Below, piece by piece: positions 8,180 to 19,848 of a stretch of 64,000 nt of DNA. The DNA is from an uncultured Spirochaetales bacterium. GTDB lineage: Bacteria; Spirochaetota; Spirochaetia; Sphaerochaetales; Sphaerochaetaceae. The position numbers were made by a program, and so were the translations under genes. The notes beneath the pieces were generated by a model. That model was not told where the DNA came from. It searched no databases and saw only the letters and a program-made list of their open reading frames with translations. The first letter of the stretch is position 1. Each line of letters opens with the position of its first letter. Location of the stretch: contig CASDPA010000013.1 in assembly GCA_949282255.1 (NCBI GenBank), positions 1 through 64,000 on the forward strand, in the 5' to 3' direction.

Positions 8180-9552
8180 CATACCTGCTCGGTCCTTTCC
8201 TCAGCTTCCCCTATGTAGGAGGCGGCATCGAGCAGATCGGCTATTTCTTTTTCTGTGAGATAGGAGCGGACCTTCCCATCCTCCTCCAACTTCTTTTCAA
8301 GAGGATTTTCATGCCCTTCCTGCACCTCCTGCCAGGAGGCGAGGGAATGCTTTCTTATTATCTCATGCATCTCTTGCCTGTCGGCTCCTCTTCTTCCCAA
8401 TTCCATCAGAAGACGCTCGGTGGCGCTGAATATGGAATAATTGTCCATAAGCCGTTTGGTACCCATGCTGTGGATGTTCATGCCTTTGACGATCCGTATT
8501 TCTGTGATCAGCATCTCGTCTATTGCAAGGAATGTCTCTGGAATGAATATCCTGCGGTTGGCACTGTCATCCAGGCTGCGCTCCAAAATTGTCTGTGAAG
8601 CGTTCTGCCAGCAAGAGGAGTAGGAGGAGGAGACAAGACGTGCCAGCGAGTCGATTTTTTCGCTGTTGATCGGATTGCGCTTGAAGGGCATCGCGGAAGA
8701 CCCCACTTGGAATTTCCCGAAAGGCTCGCTGAATTCACCTATCGGCGGGGTTTGCAGGATTCTGAAATCAAGGCTGAACTTATGCAGTGAGCAGGCGATG
8801 TTGGAAAGTATTTCAATCATCTTCAGGTCCTGCTTCCTCGTATATGTCTGGCAGCTTGCCGTAAAGGCTTCAAGTCCAAGCTCGTCAAGAGCCAGTTTTT
8901 CCATCTCGCAGGCCTTCATTCCAGTTCCTTTCAAAAGTTCCGTGTAGCTTGCAAGAGTTCCTACGGCCCCTTTGAATCCCTTTGCCCTGATGTTTGATAA
9001 GAACCTTTCAAGATCGTCCCTGTCATCATCCAGGTCCTGTATGGTTTGGGCGAGGCGGTAGCCTATTGTGGTTATCTCCGCAGGCTGGATATGTGTGAAC
9101 GCCATTGTTGGAACCGCCTTGTATTCCATTGCTTTCTTGACAAGCTCTTCAATAAGCTCGTCAAGTCTGAGGCTTACTATGGAAAGGGCTTCCTTGAAGC
9201 GTATGATATCGGCATTGTCCAATGCGTCCATGCTGGTTGCTCCGAGATGGATTATCCCTCCTGCTGTGGGACATTGTTCGGCATAGGTCCTTATTTCAGC
9301 CATCAGGTCGTGGTGTATGAGGTTTTCTATTTCCTCGGCCCTTTGTATATCTATGTCCTCAATGTGTTCTTCAAGCTCTTTTATCTGAAAGTCCTTGACA
9401 ATCCCCGCTTTAGCCTGGGCCTTGGCAAGAGCGACCCAAACCCTTCTTAAAAGCTTTCTCTTGTGGCTCTCGCTGAAAACAGCCCTCATTTCCCCAGATC
9501 CGTAGCGCCAGGTATATGGGCTTATGTACGTATCATGATCAAATCCCTGCAT
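8143..9552 (-). CDS. purB: Adenylosuccinate lyase
   Basis: Cleaves adenylosuccinate to AMP and fumarate, and SAICAR to AICAR, in purine synthesis. It belongs to the fumarase/aspartase superfamily; the signature SSAMPFKRNP is present near residue 290. TAGGIIHLGATSMDALDNAD and AFTHIQPAEITTIGYR carry other active-site segments. About 469 residues is normal. A good AAGGAGG precedes the ATG at 9552. It follows lacZ by about ten bases, so the two are probably in one transcript. Its partner enzyme PurA is encoded 5 kb away in a salvage operon. The tail overlaps the convergent VTT gene. Confidence 0.95.
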   Translation of the reverse strand: MQGFDHDTYISPYTWRYGSGEMRAVFSESHKRKLLRRVWVALAKAQAKAGIVKDFQIKELEEHIEDIDIQRAEEIENLIHHDLMAEIRTYAEQCPTAGGIIHLGATSMDALDNADIIRFKEALSIVSLRLDELIEELVKKAMEYKAVPTMAFTHIQPAEITTIGYRLAQTIQDLDDDRDDLERFLSNIRAKGFKGAVGTLASYTELLKGTGMKACEMEKLALDELGLEAFTASCQTYTRKQDLKMIEILSNIACSLHKFSLDFRILQTPPIGEFSEPFGKFQVGSSAMPFKRNPINSEKIDSLARLVSSSYSSCWQNASQTILERSLDDSANRRIFIPETFLAIDEMLITEIRIVKGMNIHSMGTKRLMDNYSIFSATERLLMELGRRGADRQEMHEIIRKHSLASWQEVQEGHENPLEKKLEEDGKVRSYLTEKEIADLLDAASYIGEAEERTEQVCQRATRPRTKTK

Positions 9553-9562
9553 CCTTTCCTCC

Positions 9563-12442
<2,880 letters not shown>

Positions 12443-12464
12443 CAGCAGGGGCCTTTTTGTATTT

Positions 12465-13364
12465 TCAGTTTGAAAGAAAGAAGTCTATTATTTTTGAATT
12501 TGCTTCCCTTGATTCCTTCTTATCCGGCTCTGCCACATTGAATACATGGTTGCAGTCTTTATAGGTCTTGTCGAAGAAAAGGCTTTCATAGCTTGTTCCG
12601 TTTTTGTCGAGGCATTCCATCATCCTCTTGGAATTGCTGTAGAACACATCAGCTTCCGAAGAAAGGATGAATAGGGGAGGAAATTCCATATGAGGAGAAT
12701 AGTTCTCGAAACTTATCAGGCCCTCCAGTTCCTTTTCATCGGACTCTGTCGGCATCATCATTTTTTTAATTTCCTCAGTGAGCTTTATGCTGAGCTTTTC
12801 GGATTTGAAGCCGTTGATGTTGTCAAGCATGCATACCGGGCTTGTAAGCGCCATTGCAGAAGGCTCGAAGATCATATCCGGCACTCTCAAGGCTTTTTTC
12901 AACACCGGATCTTGCGTTGTTGCAAAAGCAAGCGTTATGAGGTGGGCTCCACAGCTGTCTCCCGTCAGCTTGACCTTTTTCCCTGAAAACCCATATTCCC
13001 TGGAAAGAGTGTATATGCTGTTCATTCCGTTTATCACGGATTGCATCTGCCCCCTGATGTCGACTTCCGGCAGCAGGCTGTAGCCAAGAGAGGCGGTAAG
13101 AAACCCTTGCCGTGCAAATACGGCACAATATGTGCTGTTTAAATCCTGATCGCCATATATCCATGCACCCCCATGGATATCTATCAGCAGACCGTTTTCA
13201 GCAGACGGGCCATCATCTCTCATATAGAAGTTGGCATATCCTCCGGGAGTGCATATGCCCTTTTCAATTTTGACGCCGTCGGTGCCGCCTTTGCGGGCCA
13301 TCTTGTCTCCGGCTTTCTTCATTTCGTTATAGGCCTTTACCAACAGCCTTATCATCTTATCCAT
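12465..13364 (-). CDS. Alpha/beta-hydrolase, HSL-like (GDXG) esterase/lipase
   Basis: A serine esterase of about 299 residues. The oxyanion motif is IDIHGGAWIYGD (HGGG-like), the nucleophile elbow is TGDSCGAH, and the late DHxF-type region is SSEADVFYSNS...NHVFNV, with the histidine in CNHVFNV. The ATG at 13364 is preceded by TATACT seven bases upstream and TTGCCC 17 bp further, so I take it as the true start of a leaderless mRNA. A TTG at 13400 would lengthen the protein by 12 residues without a ribosome site. It may remove acyl groups from sugars, given the adjacent lacZ; that is inference. Confidence 0.85.
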   Translation of the reverse strand: MDKMIRLLVKAYNEMKKAGDKMARKGGTDGVKIEKGICTPGGYANFYMRDDGPSAENGLLIDIHGGAWIYGDQDLNSTYCAVFARQGFLTASLGYSLLPEVDIRGQMQSVINGMNSIYTLSREYGFSGKKVKLTGDSCGAHLITLAFATTQDPVLKKALRVPDMIFEPSAMALTSPVCMLDNINGFKSEKLSIKLTEEIKKMMMPTESDEKELEGLISFENYSPHMEFPPLFILSSEADVFYSNSKRMMECLDKNGTSYESLFFDKTYKDCNHVFNVAEPDKKESREANSKIIDFFLSN

Positions 13365-13371
13365 TAACAAT

Positions 13372-13400
13372 AGTATAAGATAAAGCTCTTTGCTGGGCAA
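13372..13400 (-). promoter_or_regulatory. Promoter of the esterase gene, leaderless layout
   Basis: Minus strand: TTGCCC (13395-13400), 17-bp spacer, TATACT (13372-13377), seven bases, ATG at 13364. It begins within two bases of the end of the upstream gene. Confidence 0.6.
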
Positions 13401-13401
13401 A

Positions 13402-14319
13402 TCATCTGGCCAACGATTGCGCCATTCTGTGCCAGGTATGCCTTATACCGCGGATTGCGACCGAGTAGGCCATGATGTTTTCAGCAAGGGCCATGCCAAG
13501 ATATCCGCTGTCTCCCAGGTGGTGGACATCTGTTCCAGCCATCTTGCCTTCTAAAGCTATGCGCTTGATCGTATCCGTATCCGAGCCCTCCTGGCTGGTT
13601 CCGACTGAAGTTATTGTAAGCTTTTCCCTTTTATGCGCATGGCTGACCAGCTCTCTTATGTAGTCGGTTGTGATACCAGGGACTGTACCCGGTGCAGGGA
13701 GCAATATCATGTCCGCCCCGCTGTCTATGAACAGGTCCATATCCTCTTTTGTGATTATTTTTTCCCCGCTTTCTGACAGGACGCCGGAAGCATGCATTTT
13801 TCCTGCTACAAGAAGCATCCTGTTTTCTGTGGCCTTGGATATCTCCTTAAGCGATGATGCGATTGCCGCGTTGGAAACTCCGTTGCCGGGGTTACCTGTA
13901 AGGACTATGAAATCAACTCCCATATCCATGGCGAGGCATGCGTTTTCAGCGCTTGCACACCGTCCCTTGCTCATTTTCCATATCCCATCATCCTTGAGCT
14001 TATCCATATCCACAGGTTCAAGGTTTATCCCTATCGGTCGACCCGTAAGCTTTTTCAAAATCTTTATGGTGTCCTTTTTGTCACATTCAGGAAGTGCGTT
14101 TATCTTGGGTTCCTGTACATCGAACAGGTTCAGTATGAGGATATCTGCGCCCATTGCTGCTGCAAGTTCTGCGTTTGTGATGTCCGTGAGCACAGGTTGT
14201 GTGATTCCTATGGTCTCTGCGGCCATGACACGTCCTTCGCTCAATGCTATCGCTTCTAAAAGCTCCTTTTTGTCAAGCCTTATCAATTGTTGGGGGGTAA
14301 GGTCCAATATCCTTTTCAT
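13402..14319 (-). CDS. Predicted TIM-barrel protein, DUF7916-like
   Basis: About 305 residues beginning MKRILDLTPQQL. The pattern of short beta-alpha units, with ISNAELAAAMGADILILNLFDVQ-type segments, GKMHASGVLSESG and DMILLPAPGTVPG, suggests a (beta-alpha)8 barrel. Related proteins have been labelled, probably wrongly, as haloacid dehalogenase-like; I believe the current family name is DUF7916, from memory. The reaction is unknown. Relatives often sit beside sugar uptake genes; here it lies with an esterase and lacZ, so a sugar role is plausible. The start follows AAGGAG well placed at 14319; longer in-frame starts have no ribosome site. Confidence 0.75.
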   Translation of the reverse strand: MKRILDLTPQQLIRLDKKELLEAIALSEGRVMAAETIGITQPVLTDITNAELAAAMGADILILNLFDVQEPKINALPECDKKDTIKILKKLTGRPIGINLEPVDMDKLKDDGIWKMSKGRCASAENACLAMDMGVDFIVLTGNPGNGVSNAAIASSLKEISKATENRMLLVAGKMHASGVLSESGEKIITKEDMDLFIDSGADMILLPAPGTVPGITTDYIRELVSHAHKREKLTITSVGTSQEGSDTDTIKRIALEGKMAGTDVHHLGDSGYLGMALAENIMAYSVAIRGIRHTWHRMAQSLAR

Positions 14320-14444
14320 TTTTTTTTCTCCTTGAGACAGTCTATCATGAATGAAAGCCGCAATGAAAAAAAAGGTATAAATCTGGTTGGAAAAAAATGA
14401 CAAAAGGACGGCGATAACCTTGGAATGCTTTTCCTTTATAAATG

Positions 14445-14470
14445 AAAAGGGGACTGATAGCAGTCCCCCG
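14445..14470 (-). terminator. Rho-independent terminator of purA operon
   Basis: GGGGACTG (14449-14456) and CAGTCCCC (14461-14468) make a perfect 8-bp stem with a four-base loop. On the minus strand it is followed by CTTTTCATTTAT, a short U-rich tail, about 20 bases after the purA stop. Confidence 0.75.
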
Positions 14471-14489
14471 GGCTTTTTCAGAAATTTTT

Positions 14490-15767
14490 TTATCTTACTA
14501 TGAGCTGATCCCTTTCCGGGCCCACCGAGATATATGTCACCTTGGTATTAAGGGCCTTCTCGATTGCAAGGATGTATTTGCGGGCGTTTTCCGGAAGTTC
14601 CTCCCAGCTTCGTGCATTGCTGGTTGAACACATCCAGCCATCAAATTCCTCATAAATCGGTTTTGCCTTTTCCTGAAGTCTTGTTTCTGGAAGATTTGTG
14701 TAGTATTCCCCATCGATGTTGTAGCCGGTGCAGACCTTGATTTTCTTGAAGGTATCGAGCACGTCGAGTTTGGTAAGTGCCAGATCGGTTACGCCGTTCA
14801 TGTAGCAGGCATAATCGGCAGCAACAAGATCAAGCCATCCGCAACGGCGCGGACGTCCTGTCGTCACCCCGTATTCGCCCCCGATCTTCCTAAGCTTCTC
14901 TCCGTCCTGGTCGAACAGCTCTGTCATGTACGGGCCTCCACCTACGGAGGTTGAGTAGGCCTTGATCACCCCAAAAACGCGGTTTATGGCTTTTGCCGGG
15001 ATTCCCGCTCCGTTGCATGCCCCAGCCACTGTCGGGTTGCTGCTCGTGGTGTAGGGGTAAATGCCCCAATCGTTATCACGCATGATTCCAAGCTGCCCTT
15101 CAAGCAGAACCTTCTTCCCGCTCTCGATTGCATCGCGGACCACAGGCACCGTATCGATTATGTAATTTCCAAATTCAAGCTTCCATTCGCGGCATTTGTC
15201 CATCAGCTCCTTGAGGGTGAAGGTCCTGAGACCGTAATATTCAAGATCCCTGTTTTTTTTGGGAAGGAGCATCGAAAGCCTTTTCTCAAGCCTTTCCTCA
15301 TCCAAAAGATCGCATGCCCTGATTCCGATCCTGGCCGCTTTGTCTGTGTAGCATGGACCGACTCCGCGCTTGGTTGTACCTATCTTCTGGCTTGCATCCC
15401 TTTTTCCTTCCTCTGCACCGTCCAAAAGGCAGTGGTAGGGCATTATGATGTGGGCACGCTCGTCAATGAACACATTGTCGATCTCTATTCCGCTACGTGT
15501 CTTTATGTCTTCAATTTCCTTATGCATGGTATCGAAATTGACGACAGTACCTGCCGATACGATATTCATCGTCTCACTGTTGAATATTCCACTGGGCAGG
15601 ATATGGAGGCCGAATTTGCCTTTTTCATTGATGACGGTATGCCCTGCATTGTCCCCGCCTTGGAAGCGGATAACGATTTCCGCGTCACGAGCCAGGTAAT
15701 CGACGATTCTTCCTTTTCCCTCGTCTCCCCACTGGATTCCTACTACGGCATTGACATTGCTTGTCAT
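14490..15767 (-). CDS. purA: Adenylosuccinate synthetase
   Basis: GTP-dependent ligation of IMP and aspartate to adenylosuccinate, the first committed step to AMP. The 425-residue protein has the signature QWGDEGKGRIVDYLA near the N-terminus, GGDNAGHTV, the IMP-site region QKIGTTKRGVGPCYTDKAAR and GRPRRCGWLDLVAA. It is the last gene of an operon: the ATG at 15767 overlaps the stop of the phosphoribosyltransferase gene by four bases. Together with hpt it converts salvaged hypoxanthine to adenine nucleotides; PurB is encoded 5 kb away. Confidence 0.97.
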   Translation of the reverse strand: MTSNVNAVVGIQWGDEGKGRIVDYLARDAEIVIRFQGGDNAGHTVINEKGKFGLHILPSGIFNSETMNIVSAGTVVNFDTMHKEIEDIKTRSGIEIDNVFIDERAHIIMPYHCLLDGAEEGKRDASQKIGTTKRGVGPCYTDKAARIGIRACDLLDEERLEKRLSMLLPKKNRDLEYYGLRTFTLKELMDKCREWKLEFGNYIIDTVPVVRDAIESGKKVLLEGQLGIMRDNDWGIYPYTTSSNPTVAGACNGAGIPAKAINRVFGVIKAYSTSVGGGPYMTELFDQDGEKLRKIGGEYGVTTGRPRRCGWLDLVAADYACYMNGVTDLALTKLDVLDTFKKIKVCTGYNIDGEYYTNLPETRLQEKAKPIYEEFDGWMCSTSNARSWEELPENARKYILAIEKALNTKVTYISVGPERDQLIVR

Positions 15768-16324
15768 ATGAAAAGCTCCTTACCATCCTTTTTCATGCGC
15801 TCCAACATCTCCTTTTCCAATCTTTCATGCTCGTCGATGTCTTCTGCATCCCAAGGATATTTGATCCAAATGTCCTCAATCTCCATCGCCGGATAGTATC
15901 TTTTGATTTCAGGAGGGAATTCCACATCCTTCTGTTTGAGCTTGTTGTGCAGGATAAGAACCGCTATCTCTTCCGGCTGGTAGCTCAGAAGCTCACCGAC
16001 ACAGTATGCGAGGGTGGCCCTCGTATCATCCACCTCATCGATCAGAAGCACCTTTTTGCCTTTGAGTTGTTCCTGCACCTCATCGATCCACTGTATCTTC
16101 GTAGGATGTTCCCTGTGCTTGTGGTCTATTCCGTAATAAGAGATTCCGACTGCATAGATCGGACGGTTTATGAATGTCTTCAAAATACGTGCAGGGATGA
16201 AACCGCCGCTGCCGATTGCGACGATCACATCCGGATCGAAGCCTGATTCGAGGATTTTTCCTGCCAGCTTTTTAATGAGTTTATGAACTGTGTTGTAGCT
16301 CACATATAGTTTTTCTTCTGCCAT
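15764..16324 (-). CDS. Purine-type phosphoribosyltransferase
   Basis: A type I phosphoribosyltransferase of 186 residues. The PRPP loop is KKVLLIDEVDDTRATLAYCV and the pyrophosphate loop is AIGSGGFIPARIL. KYPWDAED near the end resembles hypoxanthine/xanthine phosphoribosyltransferases of the Xpt/YgfT-like kind. The substrate is inferred as a purine base from the operon, which encodes Hpt before it and PurA after it. AGGAAAAAAG precedes the ATG at 16324. The stop overlaps the purA start as ATGA. Confidence 0.88.
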   Translation of the reverse strand: MAEEKLYVSYNTVHKLIKKLAGKILESGFDPDVIVAIGSGGFIPARILKTFINRPIYAVGISYYGIDHKHREHPTKIQWIDEVQEQLKGKKVLLIDEVDDTRATLAYCVGELLSYQPEEIAVLILHNKLKQKDVEFPPEIKRYYPAMEIEDIWIKYPWDAEDIDEHERLEKEMLERMKKDGKELFI

Positions 16325-16337
16325 TTCTTTTTTCCTT

Positions 16338-16901
16338 TCATTTCTGTGGAATCATTTCAGCGATATAAGGGAGGGTCCTGTATTTTTCCTTATAATCCAA
16401 ACCATAGCCCACAACCCATACGTCAGGGATATCGAAACCGATGTATTGCACGTCTATGTCGACTTCGTGCCGTTCCTTCTTGTCAAGGAAGACTGCGGTC
16501 TCGATGCTTTTGGTGCCTCTGCTTGAGAAGGTCTTTATAAGATATGACAGGGTGTTCCCGCTATCGAGTATGTCTTCGACGATGAGAACGTTTCTCTGTG
16601 CGATGTTTTCCCTGGTATCCATCAGAAGCCTCACTTCGCCTCTGCGGTCACCCTGCTGTCCATAGGATGAGATTGCGATGAAGTCTACGACATGTGGGAT
16701 TGTAAGCCTTCTGCACAGATCGGAGAGAAAAATAAAAGAACCTTTAAGTACGCCGACGAGAATAAGCGGCTCCTCAAGGTCCTTATATTTTTCATCGATC
16801 TTATGCGCAAGCTCGTCAACCCTTCTTGAGATGGTATCGGCATCGATGAGAACTCTTGCCAGATCCTTGGTCAAAGGTGGAATTGAAAGAGATTGTGTCA
16901 T
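16338..16901 (-). CDS. hpt: Hypoxanthine phosphoribosyltransferase
   Basis: Converts hypoxanthine (and usually guanine) plus PRPP to IMP (GMP). At 187 residues it has GVLKGSFIFLSDLCRRL, the PRPP motif VLIVEDILDSGNTLSYL and the base-binding tail DVWVVGYGLDYKEKYR, all typical of Hpt. The start at 16901 is preceded by AGGGAG. First gene of a three-gene purine salvage operon with a second phosphoribosyltransferase and purA. Confidence 0.96.
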   Translation of the reverse strand: MTQSLSIPPLTKDLARVLIDADTISRRVDELAHKIDEKYKDLEEPLILVGVLKGSFIFLSDLCRRLTIPHVVDFIAISSYGQQGDRRGEVRLLMDTRENIAQRNVLIVEDILDSGNTLSYLIKTFSSRGTKSIETAVFLDKKERHEVDIDVQYIGFDIPDVWVVGYGLDYKEKYRTLPYIAEMIPQK

Positions 16902-17183
16902 TTTAGCTCCCTAAAGAAAAATTACTTTTAAAGTGTATAGCAAACGGATGAAAAAGAAAAGGTATGCAAGAGGATTGGACGGTTATGATTGATGTTCTGC
17001 TCCTGTCCACTTTAAATGAATTTTCTTCTTTTTTTTGCAGATTGATCCATTGGATTCCCTGTTCTTTTATTGTTCATATCAGGTTTTGGTAATTTTGTTT
17101 CGGCTATATTTTTTCTTAAGAGATGCAAATTTTTTTCAAAATCGGGTTTTAACTGTTATAATCGCTTAAAAGGGGAGGGTAAA

Positions 17184-17684
17184 ATGAAAAAGATCGATTA
17201 TACCCGTTTGGAGCTCAATCCGTTTTCTTCCATAGGAGAAGACGATTTTCTCCTAACCAGCGGTAATAAGGACAGCTGGAATACGATGACCGCCGGCTGG
17301 GGAGGCTTCGGTTATATATGGAACCATCCTGCAGTCTTCGTGTTTGTCCGTGAAAGCCGTTATACGATGGAATTCTTGGATAGGAACGATTTTTTTTCCC
17401 TGTCTTTCTTTCCTCCGGAGGAGAAATACAGGCATGTGCTGAGTACAGCCGGCACCAAAAGCGGAAAGACTTTTGATAAGATGAACCTTCTGGGGCTGAC
17501 GCCTGTTGAAGCCGATGGCACAATCGTATTCGAACAGGCCAATTTGATGCTTACTTGCAAAAAAGCCGCCAAGATACCTATTGGAAAGGAAACTTTTATT
17601 GACAGCGGCATAATGAATAACTATCCTCAAGGTGATTGGCATTACTGTTTCGTGGGGTTCATAGAATCCATCTTTGTCAACTGA
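17184..17684 (+). CDS. Flavin reductase-like domain protein
   Basis: A 166-residue protein resembling the FMN-binding flavin reductase-like split-barrel family. WNTMTAGWGGFGYIWNHPAVFVFVRESRYT is the flavin-binding N-terminal part, followed by FFSLSFFPPEEK. The electron donor and acceptor are unknown; in anaerobes such proteins often serve in redox or stress reactions. The ATG at 17184 has a strong AGGGGAGGG upstream. Longer in-frame starts lie in AT-rich leader. It ends just before the E1 dehydrogenase gene, so the two may be cotranscribed. The roughly 280 bp upstream (16902-17183) is AT-rich, with no other gene seen. Confidence 0.85.
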   Translation: MKKIDYTRLELNPFSSIGEDDFLLTSGNKDSWNTMTAGWGGFGYIWNHPAVFVFVRESRYTMEFLDRNDFFSLSFFPPEEKYRHVLSTAGTKSGKTFDKMNLLGLTPVEADGTIVFEQANLMLTCKKAAKIPIGKETFIDSGIMNNYPQGDWHYCFVGFIESIFVN

Positions 17685-17715
17685 GCTTAATTGGACTGGA
17701 GATCCTTGGACGTTT

Positions 17716-19671
17716 ATGTTGGAAGAAATATCTATATACCGCACCATGCTCCTTTCAAGGTATTTCGAGGAGAAGGTCGCATCTCTGTTTTCCCAGGGGG
17801 TGTTTTATGGCACCACCCATCTCAATATCGGACAGGAGGCGAGTCATGTAGGACTTGTCGCCGGGCTTGAAAAGAAAGACTGGCTTGTCCCGACACATCG
17901 CTGCCATGGTTTCAATGTTGCGCGCGGTACCTCTCTGTATAAGATGTTTTCTGAGCTTTTTGGTTCACGTCATGGTGTATGCCGTGGTCTTGGCGGATCC
18001 ATGCATATGAGCGAGAGTGCGACATGCAACGCCGGGTCATCTGCTATTGTCGGATCCGGAGTGCCGATTGCAATGGGCATGGCCTTTGCATTCAAGCGCC
18101 GATGTCAGAATCAGATTGCGGTTGCGATTTTCGGGGATGGCGCTACAAGCCGCGGAGCGGTTCATGAGAGCATGAATCTTGCATCCGTATGGAATATTCC
18201 GGTCCTTTTTTATTTGGAAAACAATCATTATGGCATGAGCGCTCCTGCCGAAAGGGTGATAAGCTGCAAGGATTTCGCCCTTCGTGCTGCCTCGTATGGA
18301 ATAGAGTATATGAAGGTGGACGGCAACGATGTGCTTGCTGTGAGAAATGCCGCGAAAAAAGCCAGGGAAACCATAATCTGTACAGGAAAGCCGTTTTTGT
18401 TGGAAGCTGATACTTACCGCATGTGCGGGCATAGCAAGTCCGATGCCAGGGTATATAGAAGCAGACAGGAGGAAGAGGCCTGGGAAAAGAAGGATCCGAT
18501 TGCCCGGATGGAGGCCTTTCTGCTTGAAAAAGGGCTTGCTTGCAAGAATGATATCGAGGGTATTAAGACTGAAGTGCGGGCGGAGGTGGATGAGGCCTAT
18601 GCCAAGGCGGAAAGCAGGAAAGACGATGTTCTTTCCATAAGAGAGCTTGATTCTTATCTTTTTGCGCCTTCTTCAGTGCAGCGGCATGAAAGCGGGAAGC
18701 TTCATAGGACCACTTATCGGCATGCTATTTATGAGGCCCTCGATGAAATTCTTTTTGAGGATGGCAATGCCTTCTTGCTCGGAGAGGATATCGGTCTTTA
18801 TGGAGGTTGCTTCGGAGTTACCGGAGACCTTTTTAAAAAGCATGAAGGAAAGGTGATCGAGACTCCTGTGAGCGAAGAGGCGTTTACAGAGCTTGCCGTC
18901 GGTGCCTCCATGATGGGAAGCCATCCCATTGTTGAGATAATGTATGCGGATTTTTCCACCTTGGCCTCCGATGCTATCATAAATCATGCCGCAAAGACAT
19001 ATTTCATGTCCGCCGGACAGCTTCATTGTCCGATGATCTACCGTGCTCCGATCGGAAGCGGCACCGGGCATGGCAGCCAGCATACCGGCAATATCGAGAC
19101 GATGTTCTTGAACACTCCCGGAATAATAGTAGTTGCCCCTTCTGATGCCTATACGGCGAAAGCGCTTTTAAAGAGCGCCAACCGCGAACAGAATCCTGTC
19201 CTTTTCTTCGAACACAAGGGACTGTACAGCGAAGAAGGTGATGTGGGGGATTCCAACTCCTTCCTTCCACTTAAAAAGGCCTTCGTCCATGGTTGCGGTG
19301 ATAAGCTTCTCATCATCTCTTATTCTCATGCCTTCTCGACCGTCATGAAAGCGACAAAGGATCTTGAGGAATATATCACATACATCGATCTTGCAACGAT
19401 AAACCCATTGGATGAACTTACAATCGTAGGAGAAGCAAAAAGGGTTGGAAGGGTGCTTGTTGTGCAGGATACACCGCTTAACGGGAGCGTAGGGGATTCC
19501 GTATTGTCGATTCTTGCCCAAAATGCCATGCAGGATCTCAAGGTTCCTATGGAGATAATTGCCGCGAAAGCCCTTCCCATACCGTTCTCCCGCAATTTGG
19601 AGCGTGCTGTAATTCCAACAGTGGAAGAGGTGCGGGCAAAGGTTTTGGCGCTCCTGGAGTCTGGAAGTTGA
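17716..19671 (+). CDS. Thiamine-dependent 2-oxoacid dehydrogenase E1, fused alpha and beta subunits
   Basis: About 651 residues. Residues 1-310 are the alpha subunit: IYRTMLLSRYFEEKV, THLNIGQEASHVG, RGLGGSMHM and the thiamine-diphosphate motif GDGATSRGAVHESMNLASVWNIPVLFYLENN. Residues about 325-650 are the beta subunit: TYRHAIYEALDEIL, LGEDIGLYGG, ETPVSEEAFTELAVGA. Similar enzymes act on pyruvate, acetoin or branched-chain 2-oxoacids with an E2 and E3; neither is adjacent, so the substrate and partners are unknown. I took the ATG at 17716, matching the family N-terminus; a TTG at 17674 would overlap the previous gene. Confidence 0.9.
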   Translation: MLEEISIYRTMLLSRYFEEKVASLFSQGVFYGTTHLNIGQEASHVGLVAGLEKKDWLVPTHRCHGFNVARGTSLYKMFSELFGSRHGVCRGLGGSMHMSESATCNAGSSAIVGSGVPIAMGMAFAFKRRCQNQIAVAIFGDGATSRGAVHESMNLASVWNIPVLFYLENNHYGMSAPAERVISCKDFALRAASYGIEYMKVDGNDVLAVRNAAKKARETIICTGKPFLLEADTYRMCGHSKSDARVYRSRQEEEAWEKKDPIARMEAFLLEKGLACKNDIEGIKTEVRAEVDEAYAKAESRKDDVLSIRELDSYLFAPSSVQRHESGKLHRTTYRHAIYEALDEILFEDGNAFLLGEDIGLYGGCFGVTGDLFKKHEGKVIETPVSEEAFTELAVGASMMGSHPIVEIMYADFSTLASDAIINHAAKTYFMSAGQLHCPMIYRAPIGSGTGHGSQHTGNIETMFLNTPGIIVVAPSDAYTAKALLKSANREQNPVLFFEHKGLYSEEGDVGDSNSFLPLKKAFVHGCGDKLLIISYSHAFSTVMKATKDLEEYITYIDLATINPLDELTIVGEAKRVGRVLVVQDTPLNGSVGDSVLSILAQNAMQDLKVPMEIIAAKALPIPFSRNLERAVIPTVEEVRAKVLALLESGS

Positions 19672-19784
19672 AACCAGTCTGTCATAACCATATTTTGTCC
19701 AGTGACAATTCAAGGTTTTTTCAGACATGTATTTGGGAAAGAAAAAAATACTCAGTCCTTCATCGTGCAGGCCATGCAAAAGGG

Positions 19785-19813
19785 TTTAACTTTTTCCCTA
19801 GTTTTCCTATAAT
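19785..19813 (+). promoter_or_regulatory. Promoter of pheST
   Basis: TTTAAC (19785-19790), 17-bp spacer, perfect TATAAT (19808-19813), 35 bp before the pheS ATG. TAGGAGC serves as ribosome site. I see no T-box or leader-peptide structure in the short leader. Confidence 0.6.
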
Positions 19814-19848
19814 CCCATTAATTAACAGCATTTTAGGAGCAAGAATAT

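Noticed and set aside
8059-8598. Plus-strand frame of 179 codons after the VTT gene
   Set aside because: It lies mostly antisense to purB, which is well supported to its C-terminus.
19672-19848. T-box or leader peptide controlling pheST
   Set aside because: The leader from the TATAAT box to the ATG is only about 30 bases, too short for either.
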